From contig NZ_AVPG01000001.1 in assembly GCF_000775615.1 (NCBI RefSeq), forward strand, positions 372,001 through 436,000: a DNA stretch of 64,000 nt, in the 5' to 3' direction. This DNA comes from Pontibacillus litoralis JSM 072002. Its GTDB lineage: Bacteria > Bacillota > Bacilli > Bacillales > BH030062. Positions 8,278 through 15,625 of this stretch are shown here, in pieces. A program made the position numbers and the translations under genes. Under the pieces are notes generated by a model. That model did not search any database. It was not told the origin of the DNA and worked only from the letters and a program-made list of their open reading frames with translations. The first letter of the stretch is position 1. Every line of letters starts with the position of its first letter.

Positions 8278-8931
8278 TTATTTTCCAGAACTAGGTCCTC
8301 CACCACGAACCGTAGACGAACCTCCTCTTATACCACCTGACTTAGATGGGGAAAGATATTTACCGCTTGAATACCCTCCGTAACAATCACCACTTACACA
8401 AGATTTCGAGCGTTTCTTATGCCAATCATCTACATCCAACACATCATCTAATAGCCATAAAGCAAATAGGCCATTAAAATAATTTGGCGAGTAATTGTCG
8501 CGCACAAATCGATCTGAAGCTACTTCAATAAATACCGTATCACTATCTTGTTCACTCTGTTGAAACGTAATAAAGTAACTTGGATATATAATAGCTTTCT
8601 TGCCATCTACTGAATCACTTTCATGCTCTGGTGGGAACATATTTGTAATGAGTGCTGATACTTCGTCTATTGTAAACCGCTTCGTAGCATAAATGACAGA
8701 AGCTTCATTATTTTCCCCTTCTACAGTATCAACTAATGGGAACACTTGATTTACTAAATCCTCTGCATCTTTATAATTTCCTTCTTCTATCTGTTGTTCA
8801 ATCGATGCTTTCGTAGGTTCTTCAGGAAATTCATATACTCCATCCGTATAAGCCTCTCCTGACGATTGACTACAACTAACTAAAAATAGTGCTAGCAAAC
8901 ATAGAAAAGGGTATATAGCAAACTTCTTCAA
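8278..8931 (-). CDS. DUF4247 lipoprotein with a Cys- and Gly/Ser-rich tail
   Basis: 217-residue predicted lipoprotein. A signal peptide with lipobox LVSC places the lipidated cysteine at about residue 20, so the protein is tethered outside the membrane. The middle (about 55-175) is a DUF4247-type alpha/beta domain. The tail is unusual: a CVSGDCYGG motif near residue 183 followed by about 30 residues of Gly/Ser/Arg/Lys. It uses TTG at 8931, eight bases after a perfect AGGAGGT. It lies between pspA and the DUF350 gene in the same operon. The function is unknown; the two cysteines could form a disulfide or bind metal. Confidence 0.8.
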   Translation of the reverse strand: MKKFAIYPFLCLLALFLVSCSQSSGEAYTDGVYEFPEEPTKASIEQQIEEGNYKDAEDLVNQVFPLVDTVEGENNEASVIYATKRFTIDEVSALITNMFPPEHESDSVDGKKAIIYPSYFITFQQSEQDSDTVFIEVASDRFVRDNYSPNYFNGLFALWLLDDVLDVDDWHKKRSKSCVSGDCYGGYSSGKYLSPSKSGGIRGGSSTVRGGGPSSGK

Positions 8932-9025
8932 CGGTGCTGACCTCCTTTCTGATTACCGAAAAGACAACAAAAGGATTGGTCACCCACAACTAGGTCGACC
9001 AATCACCATTGCCTCGTGACATTCG

Positions 9026-9694
9026 TTACTCTTTCCCTAACTTCTTTTTCAAAGCTGCTAATTCGTCATCTACGCCATCTTTCTCAAGTGCCGCAAACTC
9101 ATCATCAAGCGTTCGACTAGATTCTGATAAATCTTCACTTGTTTCAGCTTCTGCTTCATATTGCATTACTTTTTCTTCCATACGTTCAAATCCACGTTTA
9201 GATTCATCATTACTAATGCCTGACATGGTGCGATTCATTTTCGTACGTGTTTTGGCGGACTCTGCACGTGCTTTTAACGAATCCTTCTTTAATTTCATTT
9301 CTTGGTATTCTTTTTTCATTTCGTCTAATTTCTGGCGTAGGTTACGCGAATCTGTCAACGCTCGGTCATAAGACTCTTTTAGCACTGTTGCTTGCTCTTC
9401 TTGATTCTTCTTATCTTGTAACGCTCGACGTGCTAAATCTTCATCCCCTGCTTCAATTGCTTTTTCAGCTTGCTGCTGGCGCTTATCTACAAGCGCTTGT
9501 GCATCATCATACTTACGCTTTAACATTTTCTCATTAGCAATTTGCTTCGCTACCGCACTCTCTGCTTCACGAATATCTGCTTCCATATCACGCATAAATT
9601 GATCCAACATCTTCACCGGATCTTCCGCTTTATCTAGCATAGAGTTTAATTCTGAATTAACAACTGTTCCAATACGTTTGAAAAATTTAAACAT
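9026..9694 (-). CDS. pspA: Phage shock protein A (PspA/IM30 family)
   Basis: 222-residue almost fully alpha-helical coiled-coil protein. It opens with the amphipathic membrane-binding helix (MFKFFKRIGTVVNSELN) and the family segment DKAEDPVKMLDQFMRDME. PspA proteins form ESCRT-III-like assemblies on the inner face of stressed membranes and limit proton leakage. It is the second gene of the operon, 14 bases after the DUF4178 gene, and is preceded by GGAGGAGAAAG. The sigma-W-type promoter at 10262-10290 agrees with the known sigma-W control of PspA in B. subtilis. Length is normal for the family. Confidence 0.93.
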   Translation of the reverse strand: MFKFFKRIGTVVNSELNSMLDKAEDPVKMLDQFMRDMEADIREAESAVAKQIANEKMLKRKYDDAQALVDKRQQQAEKAIEAGDEDLARRALQDKKNQEEQATVLKESYDRALTDSRNLRQKLDEMKKEYQEMKLKKDSLKARAESAKTRTKMNRTMSGISNDESKRGFERMEEKVMQYEAEAETSEDLSESSRTLDDEFAALEKDGVDDELAALKKKLGKE

Positions 9695-9708
9695 ATCTTT
9701 CTCCTCCT

Positions 9709-10221
9709 TTAATTTGAACCTGCCAATATACTAATCTCAAATTCTTCAATCGGATAGCCTTTACTTACTTCTATATCAGAACCCCATTTCTCTACACTTA
9801 GAAAATGGTCTTCCTCTTCATTACAGTAATCCGCATATTGAATAGTCTGGCCATTTACATTCTCACTTCTGCCTTCTCCTCTAATATGGGCTTTACCTGA
9901 TTCATCTAAATAATATGTCCTACCATTGTGTTGCACTTTATTCGGGTAAGGTTCTGAAATAGGCATCGTGATACTTTCATAAATACCGAGTTCTAACTCC
10001 TCATCCATTTCAGCAGACAACCATATCGACTTTCTACCTTCTAGAAGTTGATACGCATACCACTTGTAAGATCCGTCTTGATACGTAATCTTTCCCACTA
10101 CTTCATAATCCATTAAATCATAAGTGACAACATCACCGAGTTGGATCGTTAATGGTGTACGTTCTTTCACCTTTGGTACATCCTTTTGCTGCTTAGAAAA
10201 TAATTTAGAAAATAACCCCAT
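9709..10221 (-). CDS. DUF4178 protein
   Basis: 170-residue soluble protein with a short basic N-terminus (MGLFSKLFSKQQKD) that could touch the membrane, followed by a beta-rich DUF4178 domain. Recognisable patterns are LGDVVTYDLMDYEVVGKI (about 32-49) and a later repeat-like segment around PYPNKVQHNGRTYYLDES. The function is unknown, but the family is repeatedly found next to PspA, DUF350 and aminopropyltransferases. It is the first gene of the operon; ATG at 10221 follows AGAGGTGA and is about 33 bases from the expected transcription start of the sigma-W-type promoter. Confidence 0.8.
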   Translation of the reverse strand: MGLFSKLFSKQQKDVPKVKERTPLTIQLGDVVTYDLMDYEVVGKITYQDGSYKWYAYQLLEGRKSIWLSAEMDEELELGIYESITMPISEPYPNKVQHNGRTYYLDESGKAHIRGEGRSENVNGQTIQYADYCNEEEDHFLSVEKWGSDIEVSKGYPIEEFEISILAGSN

Positions 10222-10261
10222 TTAGTCACCTCTTTTCATAACAACTTTGTGCTTATCATGT

Positions 10262-10290
10262 AATACGATTTAAACAGACGTAATGTTTCA
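10262..10290 (-). promoter_or_regulatory. Sigma-W (ECF) type promoter of the PspA operon
   Basis: On the minus strand a perfect TGAAAC -35 (10285-10290) is followed after 17 bases by CGTATT (10262-10267) containing the CGTA core. The consensus in B. subtilis is TGAAAC, 16-17 bases, CGTA. It sits about 40 bases upstream of the first gene. Membrane and antibiotic stress would therefore be the expected inducer. Confidence 0.72.
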
Positions 10291-10381
10291 AATTTATCAT
10301 GCTTTTCTAAAATAGAATAGAAAATCAACTATTCTTAACAAAAAATAAACGTTTTTATCTTTCATCCACTACAACGTATGC

Positions 10382-11497
10382 TTATTGAAGGAACGACTGC
10401 ACATCTCGATATGGTAAATCATGTGCTTCTGCAACCGCTTGAAATGTTACAGAGCCATCTAATGTATTGATGCCCTTACATAAGCTTTCATTTTGTAAGC
10501 ACGCTTGTACATATCCTTTATTCGCCAACTGCAAAGCATACGGTACCGTTACATTCGTTAATCCTATCGTAGATGTTCTTGGAACAGCACCAGGCATATT
10601 CGCAACCGCATAATGCAGTACATCATGCTTCACATATGTCGGATCATCATGCGTTGTAATTCGGTCTGTCGTTGCAAAGATTCCACCTTGGTCAATCGCG
10701 ACATCTACAATTACAGAGCCTTTCTTCATTTGTTTCACCATATCCTCAGTTACTAATTTAGGCGCTTTAGCACCAGGAATCAGTACAGCACCAATAACTA
10801 AATCAGACTCCTCCAGAAGTTCGGCAATGGTTAACGGATTCGACATCATTGTATTAATGCTCGCTCCGAATATATCATCCAATTCTCGTAATCGTCTGGC
10901 ATTCAAATCAACAATGGTCACATCAGCACCTAATCCCATCGCAATTTTTGCTGCGTTCGTTCCTACGACACCTCCACCAATAACTGTTACTCGCCCTCGA
11001 CGCACACCAGGAATACCACCTAACAAAATGCCTTTTCCACCTCGTAACTTCTCTAGAAATTGTGCACCAATTTGTGAAGCCATACGGCCAGCTACTTCGC
11101 TCATTGGGGTTAATAGTGGTAAAGAACCATTCGAAAGTTGCACCGTTTCATACGCAATGCCAATTACTTTACGCTCCATTAGTGCTTTCGTTAATTCCGG
11201 TTCTGCAGCCAAATGAAGATACGTAAATAAAATTAATCCTTCGCGGAAATAATCATATTCCTCTGGCAACGGCTCTTTCACTTTCATGACCATCTCTTGA
11301 TTCCACGCATCTTCTGCAGTAGAAACAACACTAGCACCTGCCTGCACATATTCTTCATTCGTAAATCCAGAACCTTCTCCTGCTCCTTGCTCTATGAATA
11401 CTTGATGCCCTGCCTGTATGAATGCTGTCACACCTGCTGGGGTAATAGCCACTCGGTTTTCATTGTTTTTGATTTCTTTCGGTATTCCTATGTTCAT
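10382..11497 (-). CDS. ald: Alanine dehydrogenase
   Basis: 371-residue NAD-dependent L-alanine dehydrogenase, which interconverts alanine and pyruvate plus ammonium and supports alanine use during growth and sporulation. N-terminal motif [14 protein letters not shown] (4-17), the substrate-binding region around [11 protein letters not shown] (residue 72 onward), and the Rossmann loop [15 protein letters not shown] (about 171-185) are all present. Length equals that of other Bacillus Ald proteins (about 378). ATG at 11497 follows AGGAGG by ten bases. It appears monocistronic and lies between the PspA operon and an SDR gene. Confidence 0.95.
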   Translation of the reverse strand: MNIGIPKEIKNNENRVAITPAGVTAFIQAGHQVFIEQGAGEGSGFTNEEYVQAGASVVSTAEDAWNQEMVMKVKEPLPEEYDYFREGLILFTYLHLAAEPELTKALMERKVIGIAYETVQLSNGSLPLLTPMSEVAGRMASQIGAQFLEKLRGGKGILLGGIPGVRRGRVTVIGGGVVGTNAAKIAMGLGADVTIVDLNARRLRELDDIFGASINTMMSNPLTIAELLEESDLVIGAVLIPGAKAPKLVTEDMVKQMKKGSVIVDVAIDQGGIFATTDRITTHDDPTYVKHDVLHYAVANMPGAVPRTSTIGLTNVTVPYALQLANKGYVQACLQNESLCKGINTLDGSVTFQAVAEAHDLPYRDVQSFLQ

Positions 11498-11545
11498 CCA
11501 TTTCCTACCTCCTTATAAAATGAGCGTCTCCTCGTAAATATAAAG

Positions 11546-12313
11546 CTACTTATGAATACGATGCTTATGAATTACATCAACGCCACCTGTCACCTCGATA
11601 ACAGAACCAGTAACCATATCTGACTGTTCCTGGCAGAGAAAGAGAATCGTTCTAGATATATCCTCCCCTGTTCCAGGCCTGCCAATCGGTGTTTCTGGAT
11701 CAATTTCTTGACGACTTTCTAAAATGGTTCGCTCTTTCCATTCCCCTACTATCTTTCCTGGACAAATCATATTAACTGTTATTCCGTTTTCCGCCTCTTC
11801 TAATGCTACCGTTTTCGTCAACGATACTAATCCTGTTTTAGCAGCGGCGAAGGCCGAGCGATAAATCCAACCAGGTGCTTGATTCGCATCTTGAAATCCG
11901 TAATGAATAATACGGCCAAATTGTTGTTTTCTCATAATAGGTATTACCATTTTCAACAAATAAAATGCAGCATCTAAATTACCTCTGATCATCGCGTCCC
12001 ATTCATCAACGGAATAATCCATCAATTTCTTACGTTCAAATATATATGGACCTGCATTATTCACGAGAACATCTATGCGACCAAACGCCTCCATCGCTTG
12101 ATTTACGAGTCGTTTTAAATCCGCTGGGTTAGTCACATCTGCTTGAACACATTGAATGCGATGTTGATCATCCGGGAACTGTTCCATTAATGTTTGAGCT
12201 TTTTGTTTATCCTTCCGATAAGAAATGGTAACGGAATAACCTGCTTCTATAAATTGTTCTGTTACTTTTCGTCCTAATCCTTTCGATCCTGCAGTAATAA
12301 TTGCGTGCTGCAT
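11546..12313 (-). CDS. ytkK: Short-chain dehydrogenase/reductase (YtkK-like)
   Basis: 255-residue classical SDR. Cofactor motif TAGSKGLGR (residues 6-14, equivalent to TGxxxGxG), the structural motif VNNAGPY (about 86), and an active-site region in which the usual YxxxK reads FAAAKTGL (about 154). A phenylalanine therefore seems to stand where the catalytic tyrosine is expected, unless RSAFAAAK aligns otherwise; substrate turnover is uncertain. The longer frame starts at 12373, but ATG at 12313 follows a perfect AGGAGG, so it is preferred. In B. subtilis ytkK lies before ytzD and the argGH-ackA region, which fits the location. Confidence 0.7.
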   Translation of the reverse strand: MQHAIITAGSKGLGRKVTEQFIEAGYSVTISYRKDKQKAQTLMEQFPDDQHRIQCVQADVTNPADLKRLVNQAMEAFGRIDVLVNNAGPYIFERKKLMDYSVDEWDAMIRGNLDAAFYLLKMVIPIMRKQQFGRIIHYGFQDANQAPGWIYRSAFAAAKTGLVSLTKTVALEEAENGITVNMICPGKIVGEWKERTILESRQEIDPETPIGRPGTGEDISRTILFLCQEQSDMVTGSVIEVTGGVDVIHKHRIHK

Positions 12314-12469
12314 AAGTACCTCCTTTAAACCGTTCATCGTAAAATGTATGTGCATTGTATTTATTATCTTCATTTTCCCACACGAATGCCTTTGTTTCTT
12401 CTAGCAACAGCTCCTATCTCTACTTTACTATATATACGACAAATGATTCATCCATTACGTTCTTTATAC

Positions 12470-12507
12470 ATAAAGAAAGCCACTCTCCCTTATAAGAAAG
12501 ACTGGCT
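12470..12507 (-). terminator. Intrinsic terminator of the 46-codon gene
   Basis: On the minus strand AGCCA (12503-12507) pairs with TGGCT (12478-12482), with further pairing inside the loop (TCTT..AGA, CTTATAAG) and TTCTTTAT after the stem. Confidence 0.55.
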
Positions 12508-12519
12508 CCTTTGTGTCTA

Positions 12520-12660
12520 TTATGAATGTTTGCTACGGTCTTTCGGTTGATGTGCTACTTGATCAATAACACCGCTTTGGTAACTCTCCGATAGTTGTTG
12601 AGCAATAATTTGTTCACCTTCAGGTTCATATTGTAAGCCTGTTTGTTTTTTAGGTTCCAT
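12520..12660 (-). CDS. 46-residue small protein (possible YtzD-like)
   Basis: This short gene has a perfect AGGAGGTG ribosome site eight bases before ATG at 12660 and a stop codon at 12520-12522. The product is polar, without cysteine or a membrane segment, and glutamine-rich (QIIAQQLSESYQSG). It ends with a basic tail (QPKDRSKHS). A terminator follows directly. Small proteins of this kind (YtzD, YozQ) are common in Bacillus; position upstream of the ytkK-like gene favours YtzD, but this could not be checked. The function is unknown, and a role in sporulating cells is only a guess by analogy. Confidence 0.7.
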   Translation of the reverse strand: MEPKKQTGLQYEPEGEQIIAQQLSESYQSGVIDQVAHQPKDRSKHS

Positions 12661-12742
12661 ACTCTAAACACCTCCTATCGTTAGTGTGTCACAAAACTTT
12701 CTAAAACTACTTCTCATCTTTTTCCATGAAAGCCCTTTATCA

Positions 12743-12751
12743 TGTTATAAT
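12743..12751 (+). promoter_or_regulatory. Extended -10 promoter of the universal stress protein gene
   Basis: TGTTATAAT (extended -10) lies 29 bases before the start codon at 12780. The -35 region is poor, which is usual for promoters of this kind. Confidence 0.5.
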
Positions 12752-12779
12752 AGAGAAAAATTGAAGGGAGAGAGTCCAT

Positions 12780-13226
12780 ATGCCATTTGAATATAAGAAG
12801 ATTGTTATAGCTGTAGATGGTTCTGAAGCTTCTGAACATGCTTTTGAGAAAGCCATTGATATTGCATTACGTAACAAAGCAAAATTGTTTATATCTCATG
12901 TAGTGGATACTCGAGCGTTTGCTACAGTTGAAGCTTATGATCGCTCTTTAGCAGAAAGAGCAGAGAACTACGCAACAGAATTGTTAACTAGATATCAACA
13001 AAAGGCGAAAGAAGAAGGATTACAGGAAGTTCAGGTGGATATAGAATATGGTTCTCCGAAAGTAAAGATTGCAAAAGAAGTTGCGCCTAAATTTGAAGCA
13101 GATTTAATCATTTGTGGTGCAACTGGTTTAAACGCTGTTGAACGATTTTTCATCGGTAGCGTATCTGAACACATTACTCGCTATGCTAGTTGTGATGTAC
13201 TAGTCATTCGTCCTGAGCGAGAATAG
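12780..13226 (+). CDS. Universal stress protein, UspA family (ATP-binding type)
   Basis: 148-residue single-domain Usp. The N-terminal strand KIVIAVDGSEAS (7-18) and the C-terminal ATP-binding motif G-x2-G-x9-GS (GATGLNAVERFFIGSVSEH, about 117-135) are intact, so this is the nucleotide-binding branch. Such proteins help survival under starvation and energy stress; the partner is unknown. ATG at 12780 follows GAAGGGAGAG. It is a single-gene unit bounded by its own promoter and a strong bidirectional terminator shared with sinR. Confidence 0.9.
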   Translation: MPFEYKKIVIAVDGSEASEHAFEKAIDIALRNKAKLFISHVVDTRAFATVEAYDRSLAERAENYATELLTRYQQKAKEEGLQEVQVDIEYGSPKVKIAKEVAPKFEADLIICGATGLNAVERFFIGSVSEHITRYASCDVLVIRPERE

Positions 13227-13235
13227 ATTCTATCG

Positions 13236-13273
13236 TAAAAAGGAGAAGCTCGCATTCGTGAGCTTCTCCTTTT
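13236..13273. terminator. Bidirectional terminator between the Usp gene and sinR
   Basis: Perfect stem AAAAGGAGAAGCTC (13237-13250) with GAGCTTCTCCTTTT (13259-13272). A- and T-runs at the ends serve both converging genes. Confidence 0.9.
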
Positions 13274-13280
13274 ATGTAAG

Positions 13281-13622
13281 TCATTCAGTAATGTCATGCT
13301 TTTCTTGTTGTAAACGCCATTTATTATACTCTAGAAATTCTTTAAATTGTTCTTTCGAAACACCCGAATCTTGGGCATCTTTGATCAGTTCTATCCAATC
13401 TTCATCTAATGATGTTTCTTGTTCATCGTCCCCTAACAACAGTTGCTCCACCGAAACGTGCAAGACAGATGAAATTTTCTCCAAGAATTGGATAGAAGGA
13501 TTTTGTTGTAAATTTCGTTCTATAGAACTTAAATAAGATTTAGCCACTCCTGCTCGATCAGCTAATTCTGTTAATGACAGCTTTCTTTCTTGCCTTAAGG
13601 ACTTAATTTGTTCACCTATCAT
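13281..13622 (-). CDS. sinR: Biofilm master repressor SinR
   Basis: 113-residue XRE-type repressor, close in length and pattern to B. subtilis SinR (111). The HTH is at residues 6-60, including KAGV-type segment RAGVAKSYLSSIERN. The C-terminal helical hook for tetramerisation and SinI binding is at about 75-108 (DWIELIKDAQDSGVSKEQF). SinR represses matrix operons such as tapA-sipW-tasA and eps; none of those is in this window. ATG at 13622 is chosen over the frame start at 13679 because AAGGTGAT precedes it and the N-terminus MIGEQIK matches the family. It follows sinI directly. Confidence 0.93.
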   Translation of the reverse strand: MIGEQIKSLRQERKLSLTELADRAGVAKSYLSSIERNLQQNPSIQFLEKISSVLHVSVEQLLLGDDEQETSLDEDWIELIKDAQDSGVSKEQFKEFLEYNKWRLQQEKHDITE

Positions 13623-13685
13623 GGCTATCACCTTCTTCCTGAAAAGAAGTATACCACATTTCCACAATAGGTTACACATACGATA

Positions 13686-13847
13686 TTATGATAAACACTT
13701 ATATGCTAGCAATTCTCCCCTCTCTGCTTCTTTTAACGTAAGAAAAGAAGCTATTTCCTTTACCGTTAATCCCATCGCTTTCGCCTCTATCATTAATCGA
13801 ACCCACTCTTCGTCCACACCGTTTCTTAGTTCTATTCCTTCTCTCAA
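13686..13847 (-). CDS. sinI: SinR antagonist SinI
   Basis: 53-residue SinI-family anti-repressor, upstream of sinR on the same strand. The core DEEWVRLMIEAKAMGLTV (about 12-29) followed by EIASFL is the helix pair that displaces SinR subunits. The open frame runs back to ATG 13889 and beyond, but that ATG has no good ribosome site. TTG at 13847 has GGAGGG (13855-13860 on the minus strand) at eight bases and gives a protein of normal SinI size (B. subtilis 57). The start is therefore inferred. The two genes are about 60 bases apart and likely form the classical sinIR operon. Confidence 0.82.
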   Translation of the reverse strand: MREGIELRNGVDEEWVRLMIEAKAMGLTVKEIASFLTLKEAERGELLAYKCLS

Positions 13848-13971
13848 TTGTAGTCCCTCCACACTGAGATTTTCAGGTAGACCAGCCATCCTAGCATTTT
13901 CATGCGTTAGATCTGCATCTTTGCGTCCTAATCTTTCAATTAGTTTGCCTTTTTCTGAGTTTATTAATTAC

Positions 13972-13977
13972 ATTATA
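13972..13977 (-). promoter_or_regulatory. Candidate -10 box for sinI
   Basis: TATAAT on the minus strand inside a very AT-rich region (13940-14040). No clear -35 box and no certain Spo0A box (TGTCGAA) is visible. It would give a leader of about 120 bases before the TTG start. Confidence 0.35.
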
Positions 13978-14064
13978 CAAAAAATTAATTAAAAAATTTG
14001 TTATAATTTGTATATAAAATAATTTTATATTTTTTGTAGGCTTAGAATGATTAGAAGAGAAAGA

Positions 14065-14571
14065 TTACTTATTCAATTCACGAACTACATGACATAACTC
14101 TGGTAAAATCAACTTATTCATTGCAAGCCTTACTGCACCGCTAGAACCTGGGGTCGTAAAAATAGCTGTTTCTCTACAGCTTCCAGCAATCGCCCTTGAT
14201 AAAATGGCTGCAGAACCAATGTCTTCGGTATAACTTAACATACGAAACAATTCACCAAATCCCGTCATTTCTTTATCTAACATAGGAGCTACAGTTTCAA
14301 TCGTTACATCCCGTTTCGAAATACCAGTCCCACCATTTATTAAAATAGCTTCTATGTTCGAATCATCACACCCCGCTTGAATACATGTACGTATGGATTG
14401 TTGTTCATCTGGGACAATTTCATAACCGGCTACGAAATGCCCAGCTGATGTTAGCATTTCTTGCATAAGTTGACCGCTTTTATCGGTTTGCTTCTCCCTA
14501 GTATCACTTACCGTAATCACCTTACAAACAATACTTTGTTTAGCTAAACGTTTATGCTCTTGCTCAGACAT
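14065..14571 (-). CDS. moaB: Molybdenum cofactor biosynthesis protein MoaB
   Basis: 168-residue MogA/MoaB-fold protein (molybdopterin adenylyltransferase family). Motifs: VITVSDTREKQTDKSG (about 18-33), the nucleotide-binding loop INGGTGISKRDVT (about 78-90) and the C-terminal PGSSGAVRLAMNKLI (about 141-155). It would adenylate molybdopterin before metal insertion. Its start overlaps the end of the upstream EcsC-family gene by eight bases, so the two are translationally coupled. No other Mo-cofactor genes are in the window; moaB has the same isolated place near ackA in B. subtilis. Confidence 0.93.
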   Translation of the reverse strand: MSEQEHKRLAKQSIVCKVITVSDTREKQTDKSGQLMQEMLTSAGHFVAGYEIVPDEQQSIRTCIQAGCDDSNIEAILINGGTGISKRDVTIETVAPMLDKEMTGFGELFRMLSYTEDIGSAAILSRAIAGSCRETAIFTTPGSSGAVRLAMNKLILPELCHVVRELNK

Positions 14572-15397
14572 AACGAAAATTCTCCTCTTCTATTAAATAA
14601 CGATATTGATAAAAACGAAGCGCAAATTCGGTTACTTGGCGCGTTAATCGATAATTAAGCGTTGCCCCTATTGCCATACTAATTACCGGCAATCCTTGAA
14701 TCCATTTTTTTCTAAACATGAAAATAGATAATGACTTCAAGCACTGTTTCATCGGTTGCTCGAACCATTTTTCATCTGTCAAGTCGTCTGTTCCTTCATA
14801 CATAAACGGGGACGAATAATGAGTCAATTCTTGTTTTAATGCATCCCACCCTTGCTTTTGCAAGCGTTTTGGTAAAGTAGCTACATGAAACAATTTCAAA
14901 GAAAGCATCATTTCATACGGATGATTCACTTCATGGCCGAACGTTAAGCCAATTAACTGCACTGCACGTAAATTAAGGACAACCATTAATGGAAAATCCG
15001 CTCCGAGAAGCAAATAACCACCTGTACCAGTTAAACCTCCTTGTGCAAGCGAATACACCTTCCCCTTGGCAACGTGCTGCTGTGCAATATAGGTTAATTG
15101 ATCCACTGTCAACTGTTTCATATGAGCAATTTCTACAATGCTGCGATCAAAAATACGACCACTTACCAAAATACGCTCTCTTGCTTCATTTTGAAAAGCA
15201 GCTCCTTGAAGATAGGCATGAATATGAAATAGAATTTGATCCATTTGACGAAAAAGCTTCTTTCTTTTTCTTGGATTCATTTGATGAAATCCCTGTTGTA
15301 ACCAACGGTCATAAGCTATTTCAAAATCATTAGGTTGATAATCTATCCATTGCTGTTCCCAATGTTTTATGGCATCATATACACTTTGTTCACTCAC
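14564..15397 (-). CDS. ecsC: EcsC-family protein
   Basis: About 277-residue protein with the EcsC domain. The recognisable part is the glycine-rich, partly hydrophobic centre AQGGLTGTGGYLLLGADFP (about 126-145) followed by NLRAVQLIGLTFGHEV. In B. subtilis EcsC is encoded with the ABC exporter EcsAB, and its biochemical function is unknown; here no ecsAB genes are adjacent, so this is a stand-alone paralog coupled to moaB. GTG at 15397 has GGGGAGG at seven bases and is preferred to the upstream ATG at 15448, which has no ribosome site. Confidence 0.75.
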   Translation of the reverse strand: MSEQSVYDAIKHWEQQWIDYQPNDFEIAYDRWLQQGFHQMNPRKRKKLFRQMDQILFHIHAYLQGAAFQNEARERILVSGRIFDRSIVEIAHMKQLTVDQLTYIAQQHVAKGKVYSLAQGGLTGTGGYLLLGADFPLMVVLNLRAVQLIGLTFGHEVNHPYEMMLSLKLFHVATLPKRLQKQGWDALKQELTHYSSPFMYEGTDDLTDEKWFEQPMKQCLKSLSIFMFRKKWIQGLPVISMAIGATLNYRLTRQVTEFALRFYQYRYLIEEENFRYV

Positions 15398-15575
15398 GTA
15401 AATGCCTCCCCAACACAATCTATGCGGCATAGCGACTAGATATGACATTCCCTTTTATTGGATGGAATAGATTACATCACAAAATATAATGCGGACAGCT
15501 TCTTTCCTATTTTCTATCTTTATTGTACTACATTGAGGAGACATTTTTTTGCACGCCTTGAATAATTTTTTAGCT

Positions 15576-15617
15576 CATAAAAAAAGACTATCGATTGTTG
15601 ATCGATAGTCTCTTTTT
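15576..15617 (-). terminator. Intrinsic terminator of ackA
   Basis: Stem AGACTATCGAT (15584-15594) with ATCGATAGTCT (15601-15611). On the minus strand it is followed by T7; the plus strand side also has T5. Confidence 0.9.
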
Positions 15618-15625
15618 GAGTTCGT

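Noticed and set aside
12207-12407. 66-codon minus-strand ORF upstream of the SDR gene
   Set aside because: Overlaps the SDR start region out of frame and lacks a ribosome site.
13850-13975. N-terminal extension of sinI to an upstream start
   Set aside because: The frame is open upstream but contains no ATG, GTG or TTG with a ribosome site before 13889, and known SinI proteins are about 57 residues; kept only as a note.
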